Source: Rhizobium chutanense (GTDB lineage: Bacteria > Pseudomonadota > Alphaproteobacteria > Rhizobiales > Rhizobiaceae). From it: a DNA stretch of 64,000 nucleotides. The stretch lies in NCBI RefSeq assembly GCF_002531935.1, contig NZ_NWSV01000002.1:248001-312000 (forward strand). The letters are read 5' to 3'. The notes beneath the pieces are model-generated. The model saw nothing but the letters and a program-made list of their open reading frames with translations. It was not told the origin of the DNA and searched no databases. Positions 1 to 7,497 of the stretch are shown here, one piece after another (within the stretch, counting starts at the first letter, position 1; the number at the start of each line of letters is the position of its first letter). The position numbers and the translations under genes are program-made.

Positions 1-242
1 CGGTACTCGCCGACATTCCGGGCGATACGATCTGAGGACCAGTCAATAAGGACTTGGTCCGGCAACCGATCCCGATCGACGGGCGCCGTAAGCTTCGGCG
101 CTTCCTTGCGGGCTTCGGGCGGCAGGGAAACCGGTACGGTCTTGCTGATCACCACAGGCAAGGCCGGCTTGTCGTCACTTTGGCAAGAGGCGACTACGAG
201 CGGCATCAAGGCCAACGCCAGTAGCCGGAGGCAGTTTCTCAT
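1..242 (-). CDS. Rz1-like outer-membrane spanin lipoprotein (partial, runs off left edge)
   Basis: The frame opens at an ATG at 242 and stays open for 80 codons to the window edge. The first 20 residues form a lipoprotein signal: two Arg, a Leu/Ala/Val-rich core, then the lipobox VASC with the lipid-accepting Cys at residue 20. A Pro-rich mature part follows. The start lies inside the 3' end of the preceding spanin gene in another frame, the usual Rz/Rz1 arrangement. By family knowledge an Rz1 lipoprotein sits in the outer membrane and pairs with the inner-membrane Rz protein to fuse the membranes at the end of lysis. The frame is longer than many Rz1 proteins and its end is not visible. Confidence 0.7.
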   Translation of the reverse strand, partial: MRNCLRLLALALMPLVVASCQSDDKPALPVVISKTVPVSLPPEARKEAPKLTAPVDRDRLPDQVLIDWSSDRIARNVGEY

Positions 243-546
243 TCCGTTTCCTCACTTCTTCGAGCTGTTGAGACGCGGCGTTGACGCGGTCGGTGGCATC
301 GGCCTGGATATCGATGACGGCACGGGCCTGCGCCGCCTCGGCTTGCGCGACCTTCGTGTTGGCCTTCTGGATTTCGAGCTGCCAATACGCGTCACGCTCC
401 TGGCGCTCCTGCTGGACCGCCCGGATGATCATCGTGTCGATCTTGTCGAGCGCGAGATAGGCGACGATCGCAGCCGCGAGCATAAGAGCCGCAGCAGCTA
501 TCGCGGCCAGTGCCGCGCCCCCGATCTTGAAGCCGAACAGGTTCAT
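175..546 (-). CDS. Rz-like inner-membrane spanin
   Basis: This 123-residue protein has one strong N-terminal membrane helix (about residues 8-32, Ala/Leu-rich) followed by a long charged, Gln/Glu/Arg-rich stretch (about 40-100) that should form a periplasmic coiled coil. That is the layout of an i-spanin. Its 3' end overlaps the start of the Rz1-like lipoprotein gene by about 68 bases, and its 5' end overlaps the holin-like gene by 4 bases. The function is inferred from topology and position in the lysis cassette, since Rz proteins share little sequence. It would act in the last step of host lysis by spanning the periplasm. Confidence 0.65.
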   Translation of the reverse strand: MNLFGFKIGGAALAAIAAAALMLAAAIVAYLALDKIDTMIIRAVQQERQERDAYWQLEIQKANTKVAQAEAAQARAVIDIQADATDRVNAASQQLEEVRKRNEKLPPATGVGLDAARSRLLPK

Positions 547-785
547 TGCGAATCCTCCGGGCGTTGGTCGCGCTGCATCAGCTCCATGTCGCGTGAGCCA
601 TAGTGGCGATGAATGCCGAGTGTCCCGGCGATCAGAAGGACGAGCGAAGGAACGGCGACAGTCGCGAACCCGAGGGCCTGGCCCTGCATGATGGAACCGA
701 CGGCGAGGATCAGAATGACCAACCAGGCCATGAACGAATTCAGCCAGAGCGAGCGCTTCGACGTGGAATAGGCGGGCTTTTGCAT
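543..785 (-). CDS. Holin-like small membrane protein of the lysis cassette
   Basis: This 80-residue protein has two hydrophobic segments (about residues 16-36 and 39-58) separated by a short turn, with a basic N terminus and a charged C-terminal tail. It lies between the endolysin gene (2-base gap) and the Rz-like gene (4-base overlap), so it is translated as part of the lysis unit. Size, topology and position fit a holin or a holin-associated membrane protein that lets the endolysin reach the cell wall. No family motif is recognised. An antiholin is the main alternative. Confidence 0.55.
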   Translation of the reverse strand: MQKPAYSTSKRSLWLNSFMAWLVILILAVGSIMQGQALGFATVAVPSLVLLIAGTLGIHRHYGSRDMELMQRDQRPEDSQ

Positions 786-787
786 GG

Positions 788-1624
788 TCAGCCCTTCAGG
801 TATGGCGCAAGCGCGGCGGAGGTCTCTCGGCCGGCAATGCCGTCGACAGTCAGGCCGCGTTCGCGTTGGAAGACTTTCAGGGCGCCTTCGGTGGCAGCGC
901 CGAACTGGCCGTCGATCGCCTGCAGATAGAAACCGGCTGCGGCGAGAGCCCGCTGAAGATCCTCGACGGCCTTGCCAGACATGCCGCGATTGATGACGGG
1001 AAAGACCTGCCGGCCGGACATCCCGTCGCCCTGGAGACCGGCGATGACGGTCTTTGCCTTGGCGAGCAGCTCCGCACGGTGGTCGAGGCCGTTCCGGCCG
1101 CCATTGATAACCCTCGTTTCGCCCACTAGGTCATCGCGGTCGGCATAGGCATTGAGCTTCTTCTCCGACCAAAAATAGAAGACGGCCCAGCCCGCCCAAG
1201 GGAAGAGTTCGACCAAATCGGGGTTCGCTTCGAAATCCGGGCAATCCGGATTGATCTTGCGCAGCCAGGCGGTGAAGAGCCTGTAATTGGCCCGTCCGGT
1301 CAACTGGATCGGGCCGCGCCCCTTGTAGCGCTTGCCGTCACCCGGCTGCGTATTGCCGAGGTCGGTGCGGGCCTCATAAGCGGCGCCGCTCGCATATTCT
1401 TCGGTCGTGACGAACAGATCGCTTTCGTGGGCGGTTTGCGCCAGAAGATGCGCGATACGCAGCGGCGTATCGACCTCGAAGCGATCGAGCAGCGGCGGCA
1501 ACATGTCGCCGAATTGCTCGATGATGGAGCGCTGCTGCGCCAGCTTGTTGGAAACGGGAGGAACGATCGCCTTAAGCGTGCTGGCGTCGATACGCGCGGT
1601 CAAGCGCTGCTGAAGAGATGACAT
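788..1624 (-). CDS. Phage endolysin: GH19 chitinase-like domain plus peptidoglycan-binding domain
   Basis: Residues about 30-195 are a glycoside hydrolase family 19 domain: the AHES motif (Glu67, candidate general acid), a second acidic pair at Glu75/76, and the signature GRGPIQLTG at 102-110. Residues about 212-275 form a PG_binding_1 domain with the repeat pattern V-x-x-L-Q and an IDGQFG turn. Phage GH19 enzymes of this layout cut peptidoglycan glycan strands at lysis. No signal peptide is seen, so export would need the adjacent holin-like protein. The gene follows the Mor-like activator after a small hairpin, matching Mu, where lysis genes follow the late activator. Confidence 0.88.
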   Translation of the reverse strand: MSSLQQRLTARIDASTLKAIVPPVSNKLAQQRSIIEQFGDMLPPLLDRFEVDTPLRIAHLLAQTAHESDLFVTTEEYASGAAYEARTDLGNTQPGDGKRYKGRGPIQLTGRANYRLFTAWLRKINPDCPDFEANPDLVELFPWAGWAVFYFWSEKKLNAYADRDDLVGETRVINGGRNGLDHRAELLAKAKTVIAGLQGDGMSGRQVFPVINRGMSGKAVEDLQRALAAAGFYLQAIDGQFGAATEGALKVFQRERGLTVDGIAGRETSAALAPYLKG

Positions 1625-1686
1625 GAAAAAGCCCCAAGGTCGAAACGTTGGGGCGACAATACGCGCGCAGGCGGGTGGTCGTTCAT

Positions 1687-1702
1687 GCCCGCCTTGGCGG
1701 GC
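1687..1702 (-). terminator. Hairpin after the Mor-like gene
   Basis: A perfect 7-bp stem (GCCCGCC / GGCGGGC) with a 2-base loop starts 4 bases past the Mor-like stop codon and lies 63 bases before the endolysin start. There is no T-run, so termination is uncertain. It may separate middle from late transcription or be an mRNA-stability element. Confidence 0.35.
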
Positions 1703-1705
1703 GGG

Positions 1706-2065
1706 CTAGAACATTTCGATCTGTCGAGGATCTTTTTTAGCCGCCACCCGCTCTTTTGGGGCGCGGCGGAAGAGCTTTTCCACACCGGTCTCGGTCAAGC
1801 CGAGGCGTCTGGCAATCATAGCATTGCTCTCGCCATGGGCACGATAGTGGTGAGCGCGAAACTCACGGGCAACCGGCACTCGTATATAGCCGCCAGAAAA
1901 CATTTTGGAAAGCCGGGCCGTATTGTCAACGCCGATCTCGCTCGCCAGTGCGGAACCCTGGGCGACCTTCGGGACATAGACGCGGATACCACCATGAATA
2001 TCCGTCAGCTTGAGAAAGCCCTCGTCACCTAGCAGCTCGTGCAGTTCAGCAGTCAGATCGCTCAC
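1706..2065 (-). CDS. Mor/C-family transcription activator of the prophage
   Basis: This 119-residue protein fits the Mor transcription-activator family of Mu-like phages, which switch on middle or late promoters. The N-terminal part (about 1-65) carries the dimerisation region, including GGxRVYVPK and a GGYIRVPV segment. Residues about 74-98 (ESNAMIARRLGLTETGVEKL) form the helix-turn-helix. The start overlaps the stop of the upstream 66-codon gene by 4 bases. Directly downstream lie the lysis genes, so it is a good candidate for the regulator of those genes. Whether it acts as Mor (middle) or C (late) cannot be told from sequence alone. Confidence 0.85.
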   Translation of the reverse strand: MSDLTAELHELLGDEGFLKLTDIHGGIRVYVPKVAQGSALASEIGVDNTARLSKMFSGGYIRVPVAREFRAHHYRAHGESNAMIARRLGLTETGVEKLFRRAPKERVAAKKDPRQIEMF

Positions 2066-2262
2066 TGGCGTGCTCCAAGCCCGAGCTGCACCTCAAGCCG
2101 CATCTGCTCGGCCCGCAACTGGCGGAGCCGCTGCTCGCGACGGAGGCGCGTCTGGGCGTCAACGCCGCCCCTTTGAAGCTTCTTCAAAAGCTCTTCACAC
2201 TGAGCGGTAACGGACGCCAACTCGGAACTTTCGAACAGGGGCATGGCATTGCGCATGATCAT
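2062..2262 (-). CDS. Small phage protein, probably coiled coil
   Basis: This 66-residue protein is rich in Leu, Glu, Gln and Arg, and its second half (LRREQRLRQLRAEQMRLEVQ) has a heptad-like pattern suggesting a coiled coil. It overlaps the methyltransferase gene upstream and the Mor gene downstream by 4 bases each, so it is translationally coupled and very probably real. No family is recognised. Position between GemA/methyltransferase and Mor places it in the late-early part of the Mu-like operon. Confidence 0.65.
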   Translation of the reverse strand: MIMRNAMPLFESSELASVTAQCEELLKKLQRGGVDAQTRLRREQRLRQLRAEQMRLEVQLGLGARQ

Positions 2263-3008
2263 GTTCCTTCCAGGAGGGACAGCTGAGATTGTTTAGCTGC
2301 GTCCGCTGTGGCCTTTTTAGCCAGTCGGCGGCGCTCGGCCTCGCCTGGTGTGGCAAGGTCCATATCAGGGAGGCGCGTGTAACGATCCTGCATGCCGGGC
2401 GGCAGATGCCACACGGTCGATCGAGGCCGAACCACTTCCGAGGGGAAATGATCCTTGATCCAGATGTACCAGGCGTAATCGGTCGCGCTCGATGCTTCCG
2501 GGTCCCAGGCGCCCTGGATCAAGGCAACCCGCTCCGAAAACGGGCAGACATAGGCCGGCGCATTCCACCCGAAGAGGCGGTCGTAGCGCGATTGGCTGGT
2601 CAGCCAGCCGAGGCGGCAAAAGACGGCCACGCCTTCCGTGGCGATTTCGAGAGCCCGCAGAACGAAGTTCACAGCCTGCTCGAAGGGCGGGTTGATGAAG
2701 ATCCAGTCCGGCAGCTCATGACCGTCCTCGAGGAGACGTTGTGGCGTCTCCTCGAGGAAGTCGCGGATCTCCGGATTGATCCCCCAATCGGCAACGTCGG
2801 CGACGTCCACGGCCGCGAAGGTTTCGCGCAGCGGCACGGCCATGTGACCGCCGCCGGCGCAAGGGTCGCGCACGCGCTTTGAACGCAGATCGAACCAGAG
2901 CCCGCCCTGCAGAACTTCCTTGATGACGGCGCGGGTCGCCCAGGGCGGCGTCGGAAAATATTCCAGCGATCCCTTTTCGAGGAAGCGGGACTCCATGACG
3001 TTCTTCAT
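2259..3008 (-). CDS. Prophage adenine-specific DNA methyltransferase
   Basis: The protein (249 residues) shows a SAM-binding motif I, DPCAGGGH (residues 48-55), and the catalytic motif IV, NPPF (106-109), the order of an N6-adenine methyltransferase. The N terminus (YFPTPPWATRAV) resembles phage D12/Eco57I-like methylases. No target-recognition domain of a restriction system or endonuclease partner is nearby, so it is an orphan enzyme. The likely role is protecting phage DNA or altering host methylation, analogous to but unrelated to Mu Mom. It overlaps GemA and the 66-codon gene by 4 bases on each side. Confidence 0.85.
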   Translation of the reverse strand: MKNVMESRFLEKGSLEYFPTPPWATRAVIKEVLQGGLWFDLRSKRVRDPCAGGGHMAVPLRETFAAVDVADVADWGINPEIRDFLEETPQRLLEDGHELPDWIFINPPFEQAVNFVLRALEIATEGVAVFCRLGWLTSQSRYDRLFGWNAPAYVCPFSERVALIQGAWDPEASSATDYAWYIWIKDHFPSEVVRPRSTVWHLPPGMQDRYTRLPDMDLATPGEAERRRLAKKATADAAKQSQLSLLEGT

Positions 3009-3646
3009 CGGCTGCCCGCCCGGATCTGCTCGCCGAAACGGTTCATGACCGCCTGCCAGCCCTTGGCCGTGACCGCCTGAAGCATGGCGGTGCCAGTGAG
3101 ACGCAAGACTTCATCGTCAAAGCCCTTGCGGACGACGAGGCCGGCGCCGGGCGTTAGGATCTTCCACTGCGCCCAGGCGACCTTGGCGCCGTCCTGCGAC
3201 AGCCAGTCGTAGCCGTTGGTATTGCCATAGGGGACGCCGGCTTCGCGGTTGATCCAGCCTTTGAGCGCCTCAATCGCGCGGTTGGCATCGTCGGGGTAGA
3301 CAAGGAAGCGCGTGTGATCGAGACCGGTCTGACGCTTGACGAATGCGATCAGGGCCTTGTCGTCGCGGTCGCGGACGATGCCGAGGTTCCAGCCGGCTAT
3401 CCAGAGCGCCTGCAGCTTCTTGGCATATTTGCCCGTCAGCTTCTGCCGGCCGTCAGCGCGGCGAGCCGTTGGCGCCGGCGCGAAACCTTCATTGCGGAAG
3501 ACCGCGAGGACATGCTGCCGCTCGGCCTCGGTCATCTCCTTTGCGGAAGACTTGCCCGTAATCCGGGCAAGCTTGGCGCGATAGGTATCTTCATCGAGGC
3601 CGAGCTGCTTCTTGGCGACGTGGATTGCGGCGATGGAGGTAGTCAT
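3005..3646 (-). CDS. GemA-like regulatory protein (Mu gp16 family, DUF1018)
   Basis: The N-terminal segment (AIHVAKKQLGLDEDTYRAKLARITGKSSAKEMT, about residues 6-38) is the hallmark of the GemA/gp16 family of Mu-like phages. A second conserved part, including the YDWLSQDGAKVAWAQWK stretch, lies in the last third. Mu GemA modulates host gene expression and supercoiling early in infection; the biochemical role in other phages is not established. The 213-residue length is slightly longer than the common family size. The start overlaps by 4 bases the end of the antisense frame that covers the plus-strand membrane gene, and the gene is coupled to the methyltransferase downstream. Confidence 0.8.
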   Translation of the reverse strand: MTTSIAAIHVAKKQLGLDEDTYRAKLARITGKSSAKEMTEAERQHVLAVFRNEGFAPAPTARRADGRQKLTGKYAKKLQALWIAGWNLGIVRDRDDKALIAFVKRQTGLDHTRFLVYPDDANRAIEALKGWINREAGVPYGNTNGYDWLSQDGAKVAWAQWKILTPGAGLVVRKGFDDEVLRLTGTAMLQAVTAKGWQAVMNRFGEQIRAGSR

Positions 3647-3684
3647 GCGATGACGCCCGTTACCAACTCTCGGATGAAAGTCTT

Positions 3685-4383
3685 ATGATGCGATACATGA
3701 AATGGGCCGGTATCGGCGCGGCGCTTGGCGCGCTGGTCGGAATTGCTATTTTTCCGGTCTGGCAGGCATGGGTGAACCAATTTCAGACATTGATTACTGG
3801 CATCGCGGCGGTGCTGGCCGCCACGATTACAATTCGCACGATGGAAAGGACGGATCGCGAAAGCGAGAGACGACATCGCGAACTGGTGAGCATCCAAACC
3901 CGGCCCGACAGGTTGAAGGTCAGCCGCGCCCTTTTCCCTCAAATCCAGGACTTGAGAGATATCCACTTTGAACTCAGCGATCTCTACGATGGCAAAATTG
4001 AGCCTCCGCCGGGGGATGATACGCGGGAGTGGTCGTGGGTCACAGAAGTGAGCAGGCGTTACCTTCCCCGTTTTGACGAGATAGATCGCGTCTTGTCGCG
4101 TCATCAGTTTCAACAAGGTATTGTCTTGTTCGACGGCCCGACGACCCGATATCTCGATGAACTGATGGAACAAAACCAAGTCGTTCGGTATACGCTCCAC
4201 CGCCACTTGGAGATCGTCGACGCCTTCGATCCCACTAGCAACGACCACTACCACTACCATGATGGGTTCGCGGATGTCTTTGAGACCGCCTTTGTTGCCA
4301 TCATGCTCACGGTGCAGCTGCTTAAGCGCCTCATTGCGAGCTTGGAATTCACCGACCGGTCCTACGCGGTCCAGGGGAACTGA
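3685..4383 (+). CDS. Plus-strand membrane protein inside the prophage early operon (candidate lysogenic cargo)
   Basis: This 232-residue protein begins with two membrane segments (about residues 8-30 and 36-50), followed by a charged cytoplasmic-type domain without recognised motif. It is transcribed against every neighbouring phage gene, has a more AT-rich third codon position than its neighbours, and interrupts an otherwise fully coupled operon, so it looks like a moron expressed in the lysogen. The opposite strand is also open over 3643-4395, but that frame translates to low-complexity, unlikely protein (for example a run of six Val). The ribosome-binding site is weak; the second ATG (3688) is an alternative start. 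Function unknown; superinfection exclusion is only a guess. Confidence 0.7.
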   Translation: MMRYMKWAGIGAALGALVGIAIFPVWQAWVNQFQTLITGIAAVLAATITIRTMERTDRESERRHRELVSIQTRPDRLKVSRALFPQIQDLRDIHFELSDLYDGKIEPPPGDDTREWSWVTEVSRRYLPRFDEIDRVLSRHQFQQGIVLFDGPTTRYLDELMEQNQVVRYTLHRHLEIVDAFDPTSNDHYHYHDGFADVFETAFVAIMLTVQLLKRLIASLEFTDRSYAVQGN

Positions 4384-4391
4384 GGTCTTGC

Positions 4392-4724
4392 TCATGACGC
4401 CACCCTCGCCGTCCCGCGAGCAACCACCCGCAGCATCATGATCTTGCGGCGAGCCGCCATTTCCCAGTTCCGGAAAAGTCCAGAATAGCCCGCGGTGCAG
4501 GTGGCGCCGACGCCGGACAGGTACACGTGGTATCCGCCCGAACGGAAAGAGAAGCTCGCGCCGAACTCACGGGTGAGTTCCATCTTGACGCGCTTTTCGG
4601 CGGCCTGGACGCTGATGTCACCAGCGTCCTCGATCGACGGAATGGAGGCGATCTTGCCGCGAACGATCGCAATCATCCGCTCAACATTGGCGATCTTGTC
4701 GATGGTGGTCACGGAAGCGCTCAT
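4392..4724 (-). CDS. Conserved-type phage hypothetical protein
   Basis: This 110-residue protein has an N-terminal amphipathic part (IDKIANVERMIAIVRGKI) and a basic C terminus (AARRKIMMLRVVARGTARVAS). No domain is recognised. It overlaps the next upstream gene (4721-4921) by 4 bases and lies in the run of small genes between DUF3164 and GemA, where Mu-like phages keep variable semi-essential early genes. The overlap pattern and codon use support expression. Function unknown. Confidence 0.6.
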   Translation of the reverse strand: MSASVTTIDKIANVERMIAIVRGKIASIPSIEDAGDISVQAAEKRVKMELTREFGASFSFRSGGYHVYLSGVGATCTAGYSGLFRNWEMAARRKIMMLRVVARGTARVAS

Positions 4725-4921
4725 GACAGATGTTTCTCCAAGCCTTCGGCGAAGCGCGTGATGTTGACCTTGGAAAAGACCTCCTCGCCCGAAGGCGAGA
4801 AGGAGCGAATGACAAAGAAGACAACGCCGTCGATCGTTTCGACCTTGAAGCCCTCTTGGCGGGCGATATCGGCGATCATTCGCTCGTAATCGTCAGCGGC
4901 GTGTGCAAAGCGGCGGCTCAT
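4721..4921 (-). CDS. Small phage hypothetical protein
   Basis: The likely product is 66 residues, starting at the ATG at 4921 (MSRRFAHAADDYERMI), which has a GAGGG ribosome-binding site 7 bases upstream; an in-frame upstream extension is open but unconvincing. The protein pairs a short helical N terminus with a beta-rich middle (FKVETIDGVVFFVIRSFS). It lies 10 bases after the DUF3164 gene and overlaps the next gene by 4 bases. No family recognised. Confidence 0.6.
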   Translation of the reverse strand: MSRRFAHAADDYERMIADIARQEGFKVETIDGVVFFVIRSFSPSGEEVFSKVNITRFAEGLEKHLS

Positions 4922-4931
4922 GGTGCTGCCC

Positions 4932-5597
4932 TCAAACCTTCGCGAGATCGATGGTGATGGCTTGCCAGCCATCGCTGATCGACGCGCGTTTGTAGAAGCG
5001 GACATATTCCTTTGAGCCGGTAATCCGCATCGCCTCGCGGATCGCACGCATGGCATCCTGCCAGCGCGGGTCATCGATATCGAGCCGCAGAAGCATGAAG
5101 ATCTCCGACCGGTTGACCTGCCCTTCTTTCTCTGTCTGGAAGGCCTTGGTAATGACGGCGCGGATCTCCGGCCGACTGTCGGCCGACCACTCCATCAGGC
5201 ATTCGTCGAGCAGCTTCTTGGCGATCTGCAGTTGGGGCCCGAAGTCGATGAAATCCGCGACCTGCACCTGGACTTTCATGAGGCCGTCGTAGGTCTGATA
5301 GGTGCGGTTGCCCTTGGCGCCGCCGATTTTGGCGCCGTATTCCTGGGCGAGTAGAGCGTCCAGGTCGCCGAGATCGGTCATGGTGTGACCACGGAACCGA
5401 GCGATTTGTGCAGACAGCCCCTCGGCAAAGCCGCTGATCTTTCGCACAACTTCGTCTTCCAGCTTGTGTTCCGGCTTGACGTTTTCGGCGGGCACCAGGT
5501 TGCCCTTGGCATCGGTCATGTAAGGCCGGCCGGTGACCATGGTGATGCCGGCTGCCTCTTCGGCTGCGCTCTGCTGCTCGATAAGAACTGCTTTCAT
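4932..5597 (-). CDS. DUF3164 protein of Mu-like phages
   Basis: The protein (221 residues) matches DUF3164, a family found almost only in transposable phages: the N-terminal MTDAKGNLVPAENVKPEHKLEDE segment and the C-terminal part ending in DGWQAITIDLAKV are characteristic. The biochemical function is unknown. Some database entries call such proteins sulfate transporters, which nothing here supports: no membrane segment is seen. The ATG at 5597 directly abuts the stop of the upstream small gene at 5598, so both are read from one message. Confidence 0.8.
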   Translation of the reverse strand: MKAVLIEQQSAAEEAAGITMVTGRPYMTDAKGNLVPAENVKPEHKLEDEVVRKISGFAEGLSAQIARFRGHTMTDLGDLDALLAQEYGAKIGGAKGNRTYQTYDGLMKVQVQVADFIDFGPQLQIAKKLLDECLMEWSADSRPEIRAVITKAFQTEKEGQVNRSEIFMLLRLDIDDPRWQDAMRAIREAMRITGSKEYVRFYKRASISDGWQAITIDLAKV

Positions 5598-5795
5598 TTA
5601 CCTGTTCCTCTGTTTGACGGCGGTAGCGCGCAGATTGCGGACAGCCTGCATGAGCTTCCGGTGCGCACTCGGTTCTCCGACCGTATGGGTGACTGTTTCC
5701 AGATGGCCGAGCGCGCTCACAACGCGATCGACGGCGGTTCGAAGGGTCTCGGCCGGACGGCGTTTGGCCGGCGGGGCGGAGATCGGGCGATTCAC
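5598..5795 (-). CDS. Small phage protein with GTG start
   Basis: The frame encodes 65 residues from a GTG at 5795 that overlaps the stop of the upstream gene as GTGA, the usual coupling in this operon. Upstream of this GTG the frame only mirrors the neighbouring gene, so longer versions are unlikely. The protein is basic and helical (TLRTAVDRVVSALGHLETV; HRKLMQAVRNLRA). Its stop directly abuts the DUF3164 start. Function unknown. Confidence 0.55.
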   Translation of the reverse strand: MNRPISAPPAKRRPAETLRTAVDRVVSALGHLETVTHTVGEPSAHRKLMQAVRNLRATAVKQRNR

Positions 5796-6070
5796 GCGCG
5801 GCTGCCCCCGGTCGGCGCATGGCCTCGGAAGGCCACGACATTGGGGCCAACAATCGCTGGGCCGAGTTGGCGACCGCCAGCGAGACGTTCCCGCCGCTCC
5901 AACATGCTTTTCTCTTCCTCGACCTCCTCGGCGAGAGAGATTGCCGTGTTGAGACGGCGGACCAGGTTGCCGACGTCTTCGCTGGTAAAGAACTTCCCGC
6001 CATGAACATGCGGTTTCAGCTCCTCGCGGATGGCGACCAGGCATTGCGATGTGAGTTCCGAGCAGCTCAT
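5792..6070 (-). CDS. Small phage hypothetical protein
   Basis: This 92-residue protein has an acidic helical centre (SLAEEVEEEKSMLERRERL). It overlaps the upstream gene (6067-6360) and the downstream GTG-start gene by 4 bases each. No domain recognised. The coupling on both sides is the main support that it is translated. Confidence 0.6.
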   Translation of the reverse strand: MSCSELTSQCLVAIREELKPHVHGGKFFTSEDVGNLVRRLNTAISLAEEVEEEKSMLERRERLAGGRQLGPAIVGPNVVAFRGHAPTGGSRA

Positions 6071-6360
6071 GCTTTCCTCCCGAAATCAGGCCGGATGACA
6101 TTGTCGTCGCGGTTCAAGACGAAGGTGGCGGCAGCCTCGGTGGCGAGCTGCTCAACGACGTCGCGGCCCTGCTTCGCGGCTTCCATCAGCCGGTAAATCT
6201 GGACCTCGCTCTCCAGATTGCGCGCGAGCTTGCAAAGCAGAAGCAGCCGCTGTCGGAGGGCAACGATATCGCGATCGTTCGATTGGCCTGCCGGTATTAC
6301 CCGGTCAAAGTCCTTCACGGCCACCGCCAGTTCAGTGCTGAGGGTGAGGATGGCGCTCAT
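6067..6360 (-). CDS. Small phage hypothetical protein after MuB
   Basis: This 97-residue protein is largely helical, with Leu-rich segments (DIVALRQRLLLLCKLARNLESEV) that may form a coiled coil and a basic tail (RPDFGRKA). Its start overlaps the stop of the MuB-like ATPase gene by 4 bases. No family is recognised. Small genes at this position in Mu-like phages often encode accessory early proteins. Confidence 0.6.
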   Translation of the reverse strand: MSAILTLSTELAVAVKDFDRVIPAGQSNDRDIVALRQRLLLLCKLARNLESEVQIYRLMEAAKQGRDVVEQLATEAAATFVLNRDDNVIRPDFGRKA

Positions 6361-7376
6361 CCCAGATCCTCCACGTCGCGGGCCTTCCAGGCGTCCTGGA
6401 CGTCCTGGACAGTGACGGGGCGATCCTCGCCAAGCGCGATCATGCTGGCGAGTTTCATGGTCTTATCGATCTGCCCGAGCGCGCCGCCCTTCGTACCGAT
6501 CCCGGTCAACAAACGAACGGTATCGCGATCAGTGACGCCCCAAGCTTCGATATAGGCGGCAACATCTTCGGCGTACGGCTTCTGGCGCTTCAGGTTCTTA
6601 CCGACGCGCCGCTTCAACTGCGCATAGGAGCGGCCGTTCGACTGCTTGACGAAGCGGGTATAGACCTCCTCGTTGCCGACGAGGGCGATGCCGCACTCAT
6701 AGATGTCTGAGAAATGCCGGAGTTGGTTGATCGCGTCGTCGACCAGGTTCTGAGCCTCGTCAATCACGAGCAGCGATCCCCCGCCGATACGTTGCAGCCG
6801 CCCACCGATCGCGCGAGTGAGCTTGGCGGGATTGTGCTCGTGAATGTCCAGTTCCGCCGCCAGTTCGACCAGCATGCCGTGGACTGTCTTGGTGTGCGGG
6901 CTGACCGTCGCGTGAAAGACATGCGGATTGGTGGCCTTATAATGCCGCACGGTCGCTGTCTTGCCGTTGCCCGCGCAGGCCGTGATCATTACGAGATCGG
7001 CCGTCATCTGCGCCCAGCGAAGGGTTTCGATGATCTCCCTGGACATCCGCGTTTTGACGAAGGCCGGCGAGACGGGGATCGTGGGCATTGCGGCCGCTTC
7101 CAGCAGCGCGTCGATCCACTGCCGCATCTGCCGGGTCATGTTCTCCAGACGGCCGGAATAGCTGCCGGAGAACCACTGGCTGAAGGTGCTTTCCTTCATG
7201 CCGCTGCGGCGCGCGACTTCCGCCTTGCTCCATGAATTGGAGATGGCGATTTCGGCCGTTTGCTCACGAACCTTCCGCCATTCGTCGATTTCGTCACTGT
7301 GCTTGGCAACGAAGTTCGCTTCCGGTTCCGGTTGCTCCCAGCCCGTAAAACGACTTGTGTCGATGTGCTTATTCAT
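6357..7376 (-). CDS. MuB-like AAA+ ATPase, transposition target-selection protein
   Basis: Starting at the ATG at 7376 (AAGGA 8 bases upstream; an ATG at 7394 is less well placed), the product has 339 residues. A helix-turn-helix lies at about 48-75 (WSKAEVARRSGMKESTFSQWF), as in MuB. The ATPase shows Walker A CAGNGKT (134-140) and Walker B LLVIDEAQ (202-209). By homology it binds DNA as ATP-dependent filaments, chooses target DNA and stimulates the MuA-like transposase encoded just upstream. It is separated from that gene by 121 bases, the largest gap in the early operon, so a secondary promoter or regulatory site there is possible. Confidence 0.9.
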   Translation of the reverse strand: MNKHIDTSRFTGWEQPEPEANFVAKHSDEIDEWRKVREQTAEIAISNSWSKAEVARRSGMKESTFSQWFSGSYSGRLENMTRQMRQWIDALLEAAAMPTIPVSPAFVKTRMSREIIETLRWAQMTADLVMITACAGNGKTATVRHYKATNPHVFHATVSPHTKTVHGMLVELAAELDIHEHNPAKLTRAIGGRLQRIGGGSLLVIDEAQNLVDDAINQLRHFSDIYECGIALVGNEEVYTRFVKQSNGRSYAQLKRRVGKNLKRQKPYAEDVAAYIEAWGVTDRDTVRLLTGIGTKGGALGQIDKTMKLASMIALGEDRPVTVQDVQDAWKARDVEDLG

Positions 7377-7497
7377 ACTAAGGTTCCTTCGCATTGCCCC
7401 TTGGGGGGCCGATTGTTGGGCGGGGGTGACCTCGCCCTATTTTTTTGTGGGAACCGGACTCACTACATTTCGGCTCTGCTTATGACGGTCCGACGCA

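Noticed and set aside
3643..4395. 250-codon minus-strand frame as a gene
   Set aside because: Its product has low-complexity stretches (six Val in a row) and looks like the antisense of the membrane protein on the plus strand, which has clear helices and protein-like sequence. The coupling at its ends is reported as a finding instead.
5796..6101. N-terminal extension of the 65-codon gene at 5598
   Set aside because: The extension only mirrors the neighbouring gene in another frame; the GTG at 5795 with GTGA overlap is the better start.
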